NCBI GenBank assembly: GCA_900208305.1
Contig: OAPG01000003.1
Span: 372,001-436,000 of the forward strand
Length of the DNA stretch: 64,000 bases
Direction of reading: 5' to 3'
Origin: Melanopsichium pennsylvanicum
Lineage: Eukaryota > Basidiomycota > Ustilaginomycetes > Ustilaginales
The notes under the pieces are model-generated. The model was not told where the DNA came from, ran no database searches, and saw nothing but the letters and a program-made list of their open reading frames with translations. Positions 21,367-31,584 of the stretch are shown here, piece after piece. Every line of letters begins with the position of its first letter. The first letter of the stretch is position 1. A program made the translations under genes and the position numbers.

Positions 21367-24300
21367 ATGGCACCGGCGATCAAGGTGCAGCTTCCGGATG
21401 AGATCGTCGACCACATCCTCTACCTAGCATGCAGTCTTCCACCCCTTCGCACCGATGACTTCCGCGAGCCATCCGAATTCGACGTAAATAGGCTCAAGGC
21501 TCGCTCATCAGCTCCGCATCTCGACGTCCGCACCACTTTGAAGCTCCTACTTCTCTCTCCACAACATTATCCTTACATAACCTCCATCCTCTATAAGGGA
21601 CCTCGCCTGTCGGATCCCATCAGTCTGTCTCTTTTCGCCCGCACACTTACCAACCGTCCTGCTCTCGGCCGTCTGGTAAAGCATCTCTGGGTCGGTCACA
21701 CCTATCAGGGGGAGGGCATACCTCCAAATGCACTCGCCTTCGGCCTCGGAGGTAGCCAGACTGCATATAGCCTCAACTCCGATCTAGCCACCATCGACGA
21801 TGTGCGACAATGCCTTTCCCTAGGAATTGCACCGCATAACCTCCTCTCTCCCGCTTTCGAGAAGAGGATCGCCCAATGGGCTGCTCAGAATGTCCAAGCT
21901 AACATTCGCACCGTCGATCCAATGCGAGCACCACGAGGTATACACATCGACTCTCCTGGCTCTGGTGACCGCGATGCTCGCGGCTGGAACTCCATCGGCG
22001 TCGATGAATGGGTGCTCAGACTCTGGGACGGGCGTGATCTCGTAAAACAGTTTCGCGAGGTAGCAAAGCGTGCTTTCTTTTTGGAGCTCAAGCGGCTCTC
22101 CTTATCAGCTTCTTCCAGCACGTCCTCCTCCGCGCCTTCCTCATCCAACGCTTCATCGCGCTCAGCATCCCCAGCGACTAGATCTGGATCGGCCGCTGCA
22201 CGTGGTCACTCAACATCTAGCCTCTTGAATACAGACATGGTCACGCCATTCTCAGCACAAGGGCCAGAACAGAGAATTCCCGGCACAGAACAAGATCCGT
22301 TAGATTGGGCAGATGCTACTCGGGCTCCCTCTCCCAACTTATCGCGCACCACCGACATGGACGAGCCCATCTACTCGGAAGAGCTCGATCTTGATGAGAT
22401 TGACGCTGAGAGGGACCGTTGCTTTGCTGAGATGGGCGTAAAGAAGCCTGCCTGGCGATCACAGAATTGGTCCGAGATTGCAAAGGTCGGTGACCAAAAG
22501 GTCGAATGGTGGGTCGTCTGGCTCCTAGCCAAGACGAGAGCCCGCGCCCGCATCGTAGCACGTCGCATCTGGCAAGCCGACTTTCAAAGAGATTCGAAGC
22601 TCCGCACCTTGCGAGCTTTGCGACCACGCCCAGAATTACACACCAAGAATCACTTTACTCATCCGACTCTCTTTGCACGTTCGGGTGCGAGCCATTTGCT
22701 GGTGGGCGGCGCGCCTCCTCCAATAAGAGACGAAATCTTCAGTGGACGTCATGGCGATGTCGACGGTACGTCGGACTCGGACAGCGACACCGAGTCGGAG
22801 GCTGCCTCGTATAGCGAGGGGAGCGATTACGATTCGGAGATGGAGGCATCCACCACTCGCATGGATATGTCCATCGTCCGCGAACCGCATCCCTCCCAAC
22901 GTCAGCCTGGCACTAGACGTGCCGCTGGTGGCTCTTCGAACTTTGTCCTGCCCGATTTCATTGAGCCCGAGCAGCAAAAGCCCGAAGATCCAGCCGACCT
23001 GTGGGGTGGCGACTACAATTTTGCCAACGGCAACGAACGTGCCGGAGCTGGGAACAGCATCCTCGGCTCTCGCGGTGGAATGTTCGGTTTCGACTCTGCT
23101 CTTCGAACTGGTCTTTTGGATGAACCCGATGCAGGCCTCGACGATGGCACCGAGTTTGCGACTCTGCAAAAGGAGAAGCAACGCAGACGCAACGAGGAGG
23201 ACCGTCTGCTCTCCGAAACCACACTCGGATCCATCCTACAGAGTTTGCGAACAGTCATGATGCTCACACCTCGTCTGAACCACCTCGCCCTTGACGGTGT
23301 CTTGGAAAGAAGCATCTGTGGTCGGCGGGCTATGTGCACCATGGGCAAGCTCAAAAGCCTTTCCCTTGGTCCCCCACCCCCTTATTGGAGCTCTCCGCTC
23401 CTATTTGGGCACCCGATGAAAACCACACGTCGACAGAGACTCAGCTACCATCAGAAGACGCACGGCGCCTCAAGCCCTGATTTCATAGCAGACGACGCTC
23501 GTTCGCAGAGCCTTTGGCCTTTGCCAGGTGTTCTGATTCCCTCGCCCGCGTTCTCTACCTTGCGCACTCTTCACATCTCGGGCTGTATGCTCTTCCCCTC
23601 CGAAGCGAGAGCCGTCGGCGGTCTCGGTGGCCAGCTGCCGAGCTTGCGACACTTCCGATGGTCTTTGTGGCAACCACACGTTGACGGGCATCCCGTCGGA
23701 GTGGTAGAGACACTTTGTGCCATTCTCGACATTCCCACACCAGAGGAAGAAGCGACTGCAGCAGCAGCCACTGCTCGCGCGGCCATTCAAAGCTCTAGCT
23801 CCGGATTTTCCTTTGGCACTTCTACTTCGAGCTCTGGCACGTACCGCGAGATGGAAAACGGCAAGCGACGCCGAAGACATGGAGACTCGCGCCGCCGTTC
23901 CAACCCCTTCTCCGCTAGCGGGTCAGCAATGACTGATTCCGCCCTCTCCTCGTCCCTCGGCTCTAATGTCACAGCCGCGGGTGCATCACATGAAGCTAGT
24001 CTCTATGCCCTGGTCACACGCAAGCGAAAATTACGTTCGGTCTACGTTACACTTCATCCCACTGACCAGGCCATCTTCGCACGCAAAGCTCCTGCAGCAT
24101 TGCGGTACGATACACGGCTCACCATCGAAACGGCCAAGTGCAAGAATGTCGAAGACAACCTTGAAGAAATGCAGAGATGGTGGGAATGGGAGAGTGGAAT
24201 GCTTCACTTCAAGCCTACGGTGTCGAATCTGGACGCAATCACTAAGACAGCCAGGAGGAAGCAAATGGATGGACCACCAAGTTCTCTAAGCGCTCAAGAG

Positions 24301-24381
24301 CTAAATGCTGATCATAGCGGAATCCAGATGGATTTGAGACGGGCCATGGATACGGAGCTAGAGCTCGAGCCAAGGACGTAG
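21367..24381 (+). CDS. Large F-box-like protein (hypothetical)
   Basis: A 1004-aa single-exon protein. The N terminus (L-P-D-E-I-V-D-H-I-L, residues 9-18) matches the start of an F-box, the Skp1-binding motif of SCF ubiquitin ligases. The following ~100 residues (L-L-L-L-S-P-Q-H-Y-P-Y, then T-L-T-N-R-P-A-L-G-R-L-V-K-H-L-W-V-G) resemble fungal F-box proteins with degenerate leucine-rich repeats. A Ser-rich disordered block lies at about 240-275, an Asp/Ser/Glu-rich acidic block follows near 470-500, and there is a conserved-looking region around 620-700 (L-T-P-R-L-N-H-L-A-L-D-G). A second Ser-rich stretch follows near 800-870. The ATG at 21367 is the first one; the frame is open only three bases further back. 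The substrate is unknown. Confidence 0.75.
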   Translation: MAPAIKVQLPDEIVDHILYLACSLPPLRTDDFREPSEFDVNRLKARSSAPHLDVRTTLKLLLLSPQHYPYITSILYKGPRLSDPISLSLFARTLTNRPALGRLVKHLWVGHTYQGEGIPPNALAFGLGGSQTAYSLNSDLATIDDVRQCLSLGIAPHNLLSPAFEKRIAQWAAQNVQANIRTVDPMRAPRGIHIDSPGSGDRDARGWNSIGVDEWVLRLWDGRDLVKQFREVAKRAFFLELKRLSLSASSSTSSSAPSSSNASSRSASPATRSGSAAARGHSTSSLLNTDMVTPFSAQGPEQRIPGTEQDPLDWADATRAPSPNLSRTTDMDEPIYSEELDLDEIDAERDRCFAEMGVKKPAWRSQNWSEIAKVGDQKVEWWVVWLLAKTRARARIVARRIWQADFQRDSKLRTLRALRPRPELHTKNHFTHPTLFARSGASHLLVGGAPPPIRDEIFSGRHGDVDGTSDSDSDTESEAASYSEGSDYDSEMEASTTRMDMSIVREPHPSQRQPGTRRAAGGSSNFVLPDFIEPEQQKPEDPADLWGGDYNFANGNERAGAGNSILGSRGGMFGFDSALRTGLLDEPDAGLDDGTEFATLQKEKQRRRNEEDRLLSETTLGSILQSLRTVMMLTPRLNHLALDGVLERSICGRRAMCTMGKLKSLSLGPPPPYWSSPLLFGHPMKTTRRQRLSYHQKTHGASSPDFIADDARSQSLWPLPGVLIPSPAFSTLRTLHISGCMLFPSEARAVGGLGGQLPSLRHFRWSLWQPHVDGHPVGVVETLCAILDIPTPEEEATAAAATARAAIQSSSSGFSFGTSTSSSGTYREMENGKRRRRHGDSRRRSNPFSASGSAMTDSALSSSLGSNVTAAGASHEASLYALVTRKRKLRSVYVTLHPTDQAIFARKAPAALRYDTRLTIETAKCKNVEDNLEEMQRWWEWESGMLHFKPTVSNLDAITKTARRKQMDGPPSSLSAQELNADHSGIQMDLRRAMDTELELEPRT

Positions 24382-24497
24382 GTTAATCGCAAATGATGTA
24401 CTTTTCTTGATTTTGTATGGAATGTAATTGTCACCGGTTCAATACTCGAAGCTTGTTGTGTGTGTGCGTTCAAGAGTAGCATTACTTGGAGCGAGAT

Positions 24498-25092
24498 TCA
24501 ATCATGAAGCTCGAGATGAGGTCGTCCGAAAGCCTGTTCGTTGATGAAGTCGCGCATTTGTTCGACGACTATCTCGCAGGTTTGCAACGGCAACCGGATC
24601 TCCTTCTTCCGACCGACGGCAGGGTGAAGAAAGAAATTAGGTTGTGCGTCATACACGAGTGCATGAAACGGACTCCTTTTTGACAGCTGAACCCATCGTG
24701 CGACGTTGGTGCCTATGGAAACTGAACAATGGCAAAGAAAGATTGCGGTAAGGTCTGATAAGAAAGCGTGTGACTAGGTTGATTTGACCGGCACAGATTC
24801 CTCCGACAAGTTCGCCTAGCGTTTTTAGCGTATCTTGACCTGCTTCGGAAGACAATGTTGCGTTTCACCCTGTTTTTCTTCTATAGCTCAAAGCTGAGCC
24901 ACTCACTCCTCTTTGGTGCAATGCTCCGGCGGGCCGTGCCAGCGCTGCCGTAAATTGTGTTGATCCGCCTTTTGGCACCGTTACCACCGTTCTCCAATGT
25001 TGAGATTTGTGTTCGGTTATCAGGCTCGCGAAATTGCTTTCCTTGCCAACCGCCCTTCTCAGCGTCAGGGGGTTCAACTTGCGGCTTCTCAT
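24498..25092 (-). CDS. Speculative two-exon small protein
   Basis: A gene model from splice signals only. Exon 1 is 25092-24907 (ATG start, 62 codons), with donor GGA|GTGAGT. A 133-nt intron ends in AATCAACCTAG, and exon 2 is 24773-24498. Both junctions are phase 0 and the product is 153 aa. Exon 2 stays open for 91 codons and has a protein-like composition toward its end (R-K-K-E-I-R-L-P-L, then V-V-E-Q-M-R-D-F-I-N-E-Q). I do not recognise it. The plus strand is also open across 24504-24680, so this could be chance. If real, it would share a 215-bp divergent promoter with the carboxypeptidase gene. Confidence 0.25.
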
Positions 25093-25191
25093 TCTGACTC
25101 CTTTCTCCTTGTCTAGAAATACTGCAGACTATCGGACATGGCGCCTCTGCTATTTTGATTGATTCTCAAATCCACACGATCCATTGAGAGA

Positions 25192-25198
25192 TATAAAG
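25192..25198 (+). promoter_or_regulatory. TATA-like element
   Basis: TATAAAG 116 bp before the ATG of the secreted carboxypeptidase gene. Confidence 0.45.
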
Positions 25199-25307
25199 TA
25201 CGATGTCCTGAGGTGGTTAGTCACCCTGATCCAATGCCTGCCCCCCGCTCTCCTCGTCTTTCCCTTGCCAAGCTTCACGCCGAAGTTAGGCTTGCCTAAT
25301 CGCTACC

Positions 25308-27059
25308 ATGAAATTCCTGTCCACCTCGTTCCTTCTGGCCAGTATTGCCGTGAACAACGCCGTCGGCCGTGGTCTCCAGCACGTTGGCAAACTCCAATCT
25401 GACTACGTTGACGCACATCAGCGAGCAGCTGATCGTGCAGCCCGTCTGTCCTCGACCAAGCAATCATTTTCTGCTGTCATTGGCGCCACTGCTCATCTCA
25501 ATGATAAGACCAAACCATTTCACGTCAATGGCACCGGCGTTCCTGACATCGATTTCGACATTGGTGAATCTTACGCAGGCCTCCTTCCAATCTCTTCAAA
25601 CCCAGCTGAGGAGCGAAAGTTGTACTTCTGGTATTTTCCCTCCAAGAACCCCAAAGCAAGTAATGAAATTACAGTGTGGATGAATGGTGGGCCCGGTTGT
25701 TCGTCGCTCGAAGGCCTCTCTCAGGAGAATGGGCCCTGGCTTTGGCAGTACGGAACGTACAAGCCTGTTCCAAACCCTTGGACCTGGCAAAATCTCACCA
25801 ACATGGTCTGGGTCGAGCAGCCGATAGGAACCGGTTTCAGTCAAGGGACGCCCAACATCACCACCGAAGCAGAGCTCGCTGAGGAATTCAAAGGATTCTT
25901 TCGCAATTTTGTCGACACGTTCGATCTGCAGAATCGTAGCGTCTACCTCACTGGTGAATCTTACGCTGGACAATACGTGCCGAACATAGCGAGCAGCATG
26001 CTGGATGAGGAAAACAAGGAATACTTTAACGTGACTGGTGTCATGATCTACGATCCTAGTATCAACACTGATGCGGTTCTTGAACAGGTACCGACTGCCG
26101 CCTTTGTGGAATATTGGGGTGGGTTGTTTCCCTTCAATGACACTGTCAAGGCCCAGATCAAGGCGATGGACGAGAAGTGTGGTTACACGACTTATCTTAA
26201 CGAGCACTTGACTTACCCGCCAAAGGGCAAGTTCCCCAACCCTCATCCCACGACAGACGACTGTGACATCTTTGATTACGTTTTTAACACTATCTTTGAC
26301 GTCAATCCGTGTTTTGACATCTATCAAGTGGCAACTACATGTCCTGTACTTTGGGATATCAACGGAGGACCCGGATCTGGTAATTACCTGCCCCCTGGTG
26401 CGAGTCTTTACTTCAACAGGACCGACGTGAAGAAAGCGATCAACGCACCTCTCAACACTACTTGGCTCGAGTGCTCATCTGGCAATGTGTTCAACACCAA
26501 GTCTGGTCTCGACTCTGGAGCTCAAAAGGGCCACTATTCATCTACTACCGTGCTGCCTGGCGTCATCGATCGAGTCGAGCGTACAGTGATTGGTCACGGC
26601 ATGCTCGACATGGTACTTCTAATGAACGGAACCCTCCTATCGATTCAAAATATGACTTGGGGCGGAAAACAGGGCTTCCAAGAACCCATCACTGGTGACT
26701 TCTATGTTCCATTCCATGACGATTACCAAGAGGCAACGCTCGCAGCCAGCGGGATCATGGGCAAGACGCGCACAGAACGAAAATTAACATTTGTAAGCAT
26801 CTTCTTGTCAGGGCACATGGTGCCACAATATCAACCAAGCGCAGCATTCAGACATTTGGAATTCTTGCTCGGAAGAGTCGATTCGCTTGAGTCGAAGGCA
26901 CCATTCAGCTTTTTTGACAATGGATTGATCGCCGAGAATGGTATTTTCTCAGACAAGCGCTCGGTAGATGACAAGGCCGACGAGTTTCAGAAGAGGCAAT
27001 TGCAGTACATGGGATTGGGCCAGCCCGAAATCTCACAGATCATCGCAGATTATCATTGA
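25308..27059 (+). CDS. Secreted serine carboxypeptidase (peptidase S10)
   Basis: A 583-aa single-exon protein with an N-terminal signal peptide (about 1-20). Its S10 catalytic features are complete. The substrate-binding N-G-G-P-G-C-S-S starts at 126, the nucleophile Ser218 lies in G-E-S-Y-A-G, and Asp434 in the G-H-G-M-L-D segment and His503 in S-G-H-M-V complete the triad. It removes C-terminal residues from peptides at acidic pH, outside the cell or in the vacuole. There are many N-x-S/T glycosylation sites. It has no C-terminal membrane segment, so it is not Kex1-like. It is only distantly similar to the second S10 enzyme at 38772-40544, so the two are not a recent duplication. Confidence 0.93.
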   Translation: MKFLSTSFLLASIAVNNAVGRGLQHVGKLQSDYVDAHQRAADRAARLSSTKQSFSAVIGATAHLNDKTKPFHVNGTGVPDIDFDIGESYAGLLPISSNPAEERKLYFWYFPSKNPKASNEITVWMNGGPGCSSLEGLSQENGPWLWQYGTYKPVPNPWTWQNLTNMVWVEQPIGTGFSQGTPNITTEAELAEEFKGFFRNFVDTFDLQNRSVYLTGESYAGQYVPNIASSMLDEENKEYFNVTGVMIYDPSINTDAVLEQVPTAAFVEYWGGLFPFNDTVKAQIKAMDEKCGYTTYLNEHLTYPPKGKFPNPHPTTDDCDIFDYVFNTIFDVNPCFDIYQVATTCPVLWDINGGPGSGNYLPPGASLYFNRTDVKKAINAPLNTTWLECSSGNVFNTKSGLDSGAQKGHYSSTTVLPGVIDRVERTVIGHGMLDMVLLMNGTLLSIQNMTWGGKQGFQEPITGDFYVPFHDDYQEATLAASGIMGKTRTERKLTFVSIFLSGHMVPQYQPSAAFRHLEFLLGRVDSLESKAPFSFFDNGLIAENGIFSDKRSVDDKADEFQKRQLQYMGLGQPEISQIIADYH

Positions 27060-27804
27060 AACAGAAGCATTTCTTAAGTAACACAAGACGAGCAAACATA
27101 GATTAGATTGTTCAAATAATATCATATCCACCATGTGACAACATAATGAGTTAAAAAAAGTTCACATATATATGTCGAGAGCCTCATCCACCTTCAAAGC
27201 CGCTCGCGAGCATTCTGATGAGTGGCAGAATTGCATTCTCCCGAATTAAATTATCACAGCCTTCAACGTCGTTTCATCACAAAAGTTAATTGACAAAGAG
27301 AACTCTTTGTGATTAAATTTAGCAGCTCACGTCCAATCTCTGTATGCCTTCTCACATTAGCTGCGACGCAATTGCTAAAATCCCCAAGAGCAATGACGAA
27401 AACGAGTGCATGTGTGCGAATTCTGACATCAAAGTCCCCTAGCAAAGTACGTAAATTAACAGATCTAGTCACAATGAGATGCTGGCAAGGATCTCGGCAA
27501 TTTTGTGTCGCCGTGCTTTCTGGGATCAAATAAAAGATCATTTCCTTTTGTCAAACTGACGTGTTTCCTTCTACACTCGCAAGCTCTTGACCATGCCTTG
27601 CGAGTGATTTAAATTGTATCAGATAAATTATTGTATTGCTATTGACATTGAGGTATCACTATGTTGCTGTCTATGGAGTCGATTCGTTGAAGCGGTGAGA
27701 AATATCGTCATTTTCCCCCGCCGCCTTCTGCAGCAGCTTTCGCAGCTTTCGCCTGTGTCGAATGATGCAAAAGATGGGAGTAGTCAGCAAGGTGCTTTCG
27801 CTCT
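27060..27804. other. AT-rich gap, no gene supported
   Basis: Convergent 3' flanks of the carboxypeptidase and SERF-like genes. Antisense-overlapping frames near 27263-27541 have no recognisable content. CAGCTTTCG is directly repeated near 27734-27751. Confidence 0.45.
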
Positions 27805-28097
27805 TCAAGTAAGGGCAACTTCTTTGGGTTTCAATCTTACTGCCTGCTTGGCTCGCAAAGCCTCGGCATCAGCCTCCTTCCTTTTAGCAATAGAAGTGTT
27901 GGACTCGTTGCGCTTGCCCTTATTCATCTCGGCTTGCTTCTTCTGGTTCTTGGCTCGAGCCAGGTCTCTCTGATTCCCACCTGTGATCATCGTACGCAGC
28001 GCCAAAAAAAAATGATTATTCCGTATCAGTCTCCTTTCAGCAACTCGTCACCAACTATCAAGGCATGAGAGGGGGAGGCAGCAAACTTACGCGTCAT
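27805..28097 (-). CDS. SERF/4F5 family small basic protein
   Basis: Two exons: 28097-28091 (only 7 nt, ATGACGC) and 27980-27805, joined across a 110-nt intron (GTAAGT donor, GATCACAG acceptor). This gives 60 aa starting M-T-R-G-N-Q-R-D-L-A-R. That is the exact N-terminal signature of the small EDRK-rich factor family, which validates the tiny first exon. The remainder is Lys/Glu/Ala/Arg-rich with K-R-K-E-A-D-A-E-A-L. SERF proteins (MOAG-4 in worms) are disordered nucleic-acid- and chaperone-like factors that promote amyloid nucleation. The role in fungi is poorly defined. An unspliced reading from an upstream non-ATG codon would lack the signature. Confidence 0.9.
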
Positions 28098-28651
28098 TAT
28101 GGAGAAAAAGCAAAGCTTAAGCTAGATAGTCTATAATGAAAAGTAGAGTTAGAGCAAGCAGCCTAGCCGCTCTGCTTTGCTTTTCGTCTCAGCCTAAAGG
28201 CGATACAAGTAGGGGTGTTGATGATAGAAAATAATGTCAAGTAATGCGAATACAGTGCGAAGAAGCATGAGTCAAGGCTCGCGAGTACAAGGTCCGAGTT
28301 CCGCGTTAATATTTTGGAAAAACACGATGCAGGTTCTACGAAATTTCAACCACAGCCTCTATCGTATCAACGACCTCCTCGACACAAGCTGTATGCTACG
28401 AAACGACACTTGTTCACCCAATCCCTGCCATCGATTCCCAGAGCAAGATTCTGATGTGGAAGGAGGACGTCACACGCTCGCAAGACCTGAGGTTTCAATC
28501 GTTGAATGACATCTTGTATTCGGGAATCGACATTAATAGGATCGATAAACATGAGAACGGTCAACGGGAATCTTGATCAGATAAAGCTAGCCTATCGGCT
28601 AATTTCACTTTAGGTGCGAGCGTTTCAGCACACAGCTAGACTCGGTAACCT
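28098..28651. other. Gap with no supportable gene
   Basis: Contains the 5' flank of the SERF-like gene and the 3' flank of the dehydrogenase gene. Short overlapping frames only. Confidence 0.45.
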
Positions 28652-29764
28652 CTAGAGGTGGCTCTGAGGAAGCTTCACTCCGATCTCGCTCACGTGCTGA
28701 ACCAAATCGAGACCGAGTTTTTCTTTGATGAAACCGTTACAGAAGCTGAGAAGCTCAGTTCCCAGCTTTGCGTCCTTGTCTTGGGCGAGCTTGCTCTTCT
28801 TTCCGAGCTTTGCTACAGGTACAAGATAAGCGCCGTTGAGATCGAGTCTGTCGACCTCGAGCGAGGCGCATGCGTAGAGTTGGGTCAATGCACCATCTTC
28901 AGGGGCTGTGTAGAATCGGCTCATGAATGAGTTGAGGCCGCCAAAGATCTTTCCGTACGACTCGCTCGGGCCGCGGATAAGACCTGTGCGAACTACACCC
29001 GGGTGGAGGGAAATGTTGGTAATTTTAGCATCCTTGGGAAGAAGTCGGGCGAGTTGGTTTGCAATGAGAATGTTACCTGTCTTACTCTTGCCGTAGCGAT
29101 CCCAAGTTCCCTTGACTTCGGGCCAGTGTTGCTTGTTCACGGACTCGAGATCCTTGAAACTGGTGTCCGAGGGGGCGACAAGATGGCCCATGGAGGAAAC
29201 CTGGACAATGCGCACCGAAGGAGAGTTGGACTGAGCATACTCGGGAAGCTTCGAAGTGTTGTAAAGCGTAGGGAGCAGGAGCATGGTCAGAAGGTAGTGA
29301 CCAACGACGTTGGTCCCAACTTGGAGTTCAATGCCGTCCTTGGTGAAGGTATAAGGTGTGGCCATGACACCGGCGTTGTTGAGCAGAATGTCGAGACGCT
29401 TCTCACGAGAAAGGAAGTCGTCAGCAGCCTTGCGGATAGCGGCAAGCTCAGTCAAGTCGAGCTGCAAGAAGTGGATGTCCGCTTTAGGAAGTTTGGCCTT
29501 GATCTGTTGGATGGCTTCCTGAGCTTTGGATTCAGTTCGGGAAGCCATATAGACCTTTGCACCATTGCGAGCTAGTTCGAGACAGGAGACCCTGTGGAAA
29601 CGATGTGAATTGCACATGGGGACGAGATCGTCAGCAAAAAGAAATGGAGCTCTTGGAGATCGATCGGGATTTTCAACTTACTCGCCAAGACCGCTGTTTC
29701 CGCCAGTGACGATGGCTACGCGGCCCGTCAAATTGGGGATGTCGGAGGACTTGAAGGAAGGCAT
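28652..29764 (-). CDS. Short-chain dehydrogenase/reductase
   Basis: Two exons: 29764-29682 and 29591-28652, across a 90-nt intron (GTAAGT donor, CCACAG acceptor), giving 340 aa. The splice joins T-G-G-N-S-G-L-G (20-27, cofactor loop) directly to the next helix (L-E-L-A-R-N-G). Other motifs are N-N-A-G at 99-102, V-S-S at 159-161 and the catalytic Y194-x-x-x-K198 (Y-G-K-S-K), all standard for classical SDR enzymes. Overall it resembles retinol-dehydrogenase/WW-oxidoreductase-like fungal SDRs using NAD(P)H. The substrate is unknown. The intron's position right after the Gly-rich loop is the reason an unspliced reading loses the cofactor site. Confidence 0.92.
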
Positions 29765-30651
29765 GGTATCGATGACTGCGTTTGTGAGCCACGGTCCGGT
29801 GATCTCGGGACGTATATATGAGAGTTAATGTGAAGGTTGTATGAAAGAATGTCGCGCAATTGTCGTTAGCGCGGGATCTCGCCACTTATCACGCTCCTAA
29901 AAATATCTCAAGAAGATGAGGTGCAGTAGAAGGGGCCCATGATATGATAGATTATGGTGGACACCTGTGTGGAGAACATGCGTTTTCGGGCGTTGAAAGG
30001 AACTACTTCGTCAAAATTGCCGCCTGAATGCACTTAAGCGCGGTCAACTTGCGGCACAGTCTGGCGTTATTCGTCGACACGCTTAAACGAATCGGAGCGA
30101 GCTCAAAATCAAGGAATTTCTGCAAAAATAATGGAGGAAATCGAGCCTCGTTAATGCGGTCTAAAACAAGACGTTCCCACCATGCCCAAAGATCTACGGA
30201 ATTGCACCACACACCGTCTCTTCGCTTGTGGGCTACGCTTGACCTGGGTCCACTGGATTCTATACGTTCGAAGTTGGCCGAGACCACGTGGTTAGCTTCG
30301 CTTGCATGGGATTGCGTGTATGGGCCGGTTTCAGTGGGTCGGCTTGGTAGTGGCGAGACGGTAGGCGGGCTCTGCATCGTTTGGATATCAAGTCTGATCC
30401 TGATTCGACTTAGAGTAAACGTACAATTCTCACATCCGGAACACAGTGCTTATGCTCTTCTCCCATATCATATTTCGGCCTCATTCTCATCGTGTCATCA
30501 CACAAAGCCAGAGAGGTCAAAGCGCAAAAACTCCCATTGAATCCAGACCTATGACGAAAAGCTCCCAACAAGGACAGGCCTGCATACTACAATAGACAAA
30601 AAGGGACGAGACGATTTACAGATGATGGGAAACGACAGGCAATTCGACCGT
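29765..30651. other. Gap; overlapping ATG-started frames but no supportable gene
   Basis: Contains the promoter of the dehydrogenase gene. Two antisense-overlapping frames (30028-30540 plus, 170 codons; 30377-30003 minus, 124 codons) begin with ATG but show no domain, and each weakens the case for the other. Confidence 0.4.
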
Positions 30652-31584
30652 TTAGAAATCGTGGCGGTCGTTAAGAGGATCACGAATGCGGCTAGTGCGG
30701 TTTCGAGAGCTATTGGCGCCATCGTAATTGCGAGAATTGTCATCGAAGCTATAGTTATCCGAGCCCTGGGAAGGATGTCCAAGCGCTTCAGCTTCCCTCG
30801 CCCAACGGTCCTTCTTCTTGGGCTTGGACGAGTTTGATCGACCCCACTTGCTGCCGGCATTGCTCTCGCGTGCGTCGTTGCCATAGCTGAGAGAGCTCCT
30901 TGACGAGGCTTCGGTGCCAGCACCAATACCATAGCGTTCAGCATAGCGACTTCCCAGACTCCTTCTCGAATTAGTTCGCGAGAGGGAGTCATAACCGCTG
31001 GTATCCCCATTGCCATTGTCATTGCCATCGATGATCGCGCCTGTTACGGGATCGCGTGTCATGTTGCCAGAGCGACCAGCATTCTGCCTTCGTTCGTCGG
31101 CGTAGGGGTCCTCACGCTCGGCACGAGGGCTGTCGTCCACATTATCGGCCCAAGGAGCGAGGAAGTGGCTACCAGAACGAACGTTGCCCGTCTTGCGAGC
31201 GGATTCAGGATCGCGTCTTGTTTCGCCGGTGATGGGATCGACGATGATCTCTTGGTTGCGCCACTCGGTGGCACCGTCTCCATATCGGTCAGACCAGCCA
31301 TTTGCAGTGCGCTTGACACGGTAGTCTTTAACGAGACCGTATTTGATGGCCCAAGAGGGAGAATGTCGCGAGTTCTTGTTGTTGCGAATGTTTTGGATCC
31401 AAAAGTTGTGAACGTGGCCGGGAATATAGCCGGCAATGGTGCAAAAGATGTTGATGATGAGATCTAGTCCTACACCGAATCGGATCAGCACGGCAAGAGG
31501 AGGTAGCAGCCAGCCACATACCATGATCACACCATGGAAGGCATGATGCTTCTTGACGCGGCCTTTGCTTTTCTTTGGCGCCAT
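30652..31584 (-). CDS. Pmp3/UPF0057 membrane protein with a long C-terminal extension
   Basis: A 310-aa protein. Residues 17-64 form the Pmp3 (proteolipid membrane potential modulator) core: two hydrophobic helices, with L-P-P-L-A-V-L between them and an I-P-G-H-V-H-N-F-W end. Typical Pmp3 proteins are 50-60 aa plasma-membrane peptides involved in salt and stress tolerance. Here about 240 further residues follow. They are hydrophilic and rich in Arg/Ser/Asn/Asp/Gly, and include a more ordered part near 75-130 (W-A-I-K-Y-G-L-V-K-D-Y-R-V-K) and an Asn/Ser/Arg-rich tail. The extension is probably cytosolic. Its function is unknown. The ATG at 31584 gives the K-K-S-K-G-R basic start. Confidence 0.85.
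   Translation of the reverse strand: MAPKKSKGRVKKHHAFHGVIMVCGWLLPPLAVLIRFGVGLDLIINIFCTIAGYIPGHVHNFWIQNIRNNKNSRHSPSWAIKYGLVKDYRVKRTANGWSDRYGDGATEWRNQEIIVDPITGETRRDPESARKTGNVRSGSHFLAPWADNVDDSPRAEREDPYADERRQNAGRSGNMTRDPVTGAIIDGNDNGNGDTSGYDSLSRTNSRRSLGSRYAERYGIGAGTEASSRSSLSYGNDARESNAGSKWGRSNSSKPKKKDRWAREAEALGHPSQGSDNYSFDDNSRNYDGANSSRNRTSRIRDPLNDRHDF

Noticed and set aside
30003..30540. Two antisense-overlapping ATG-started frames (124 and 170 codons)
   Set aside because: They overlap each other, carry no domain or signal, and composition gives no reason to prefer either strand.
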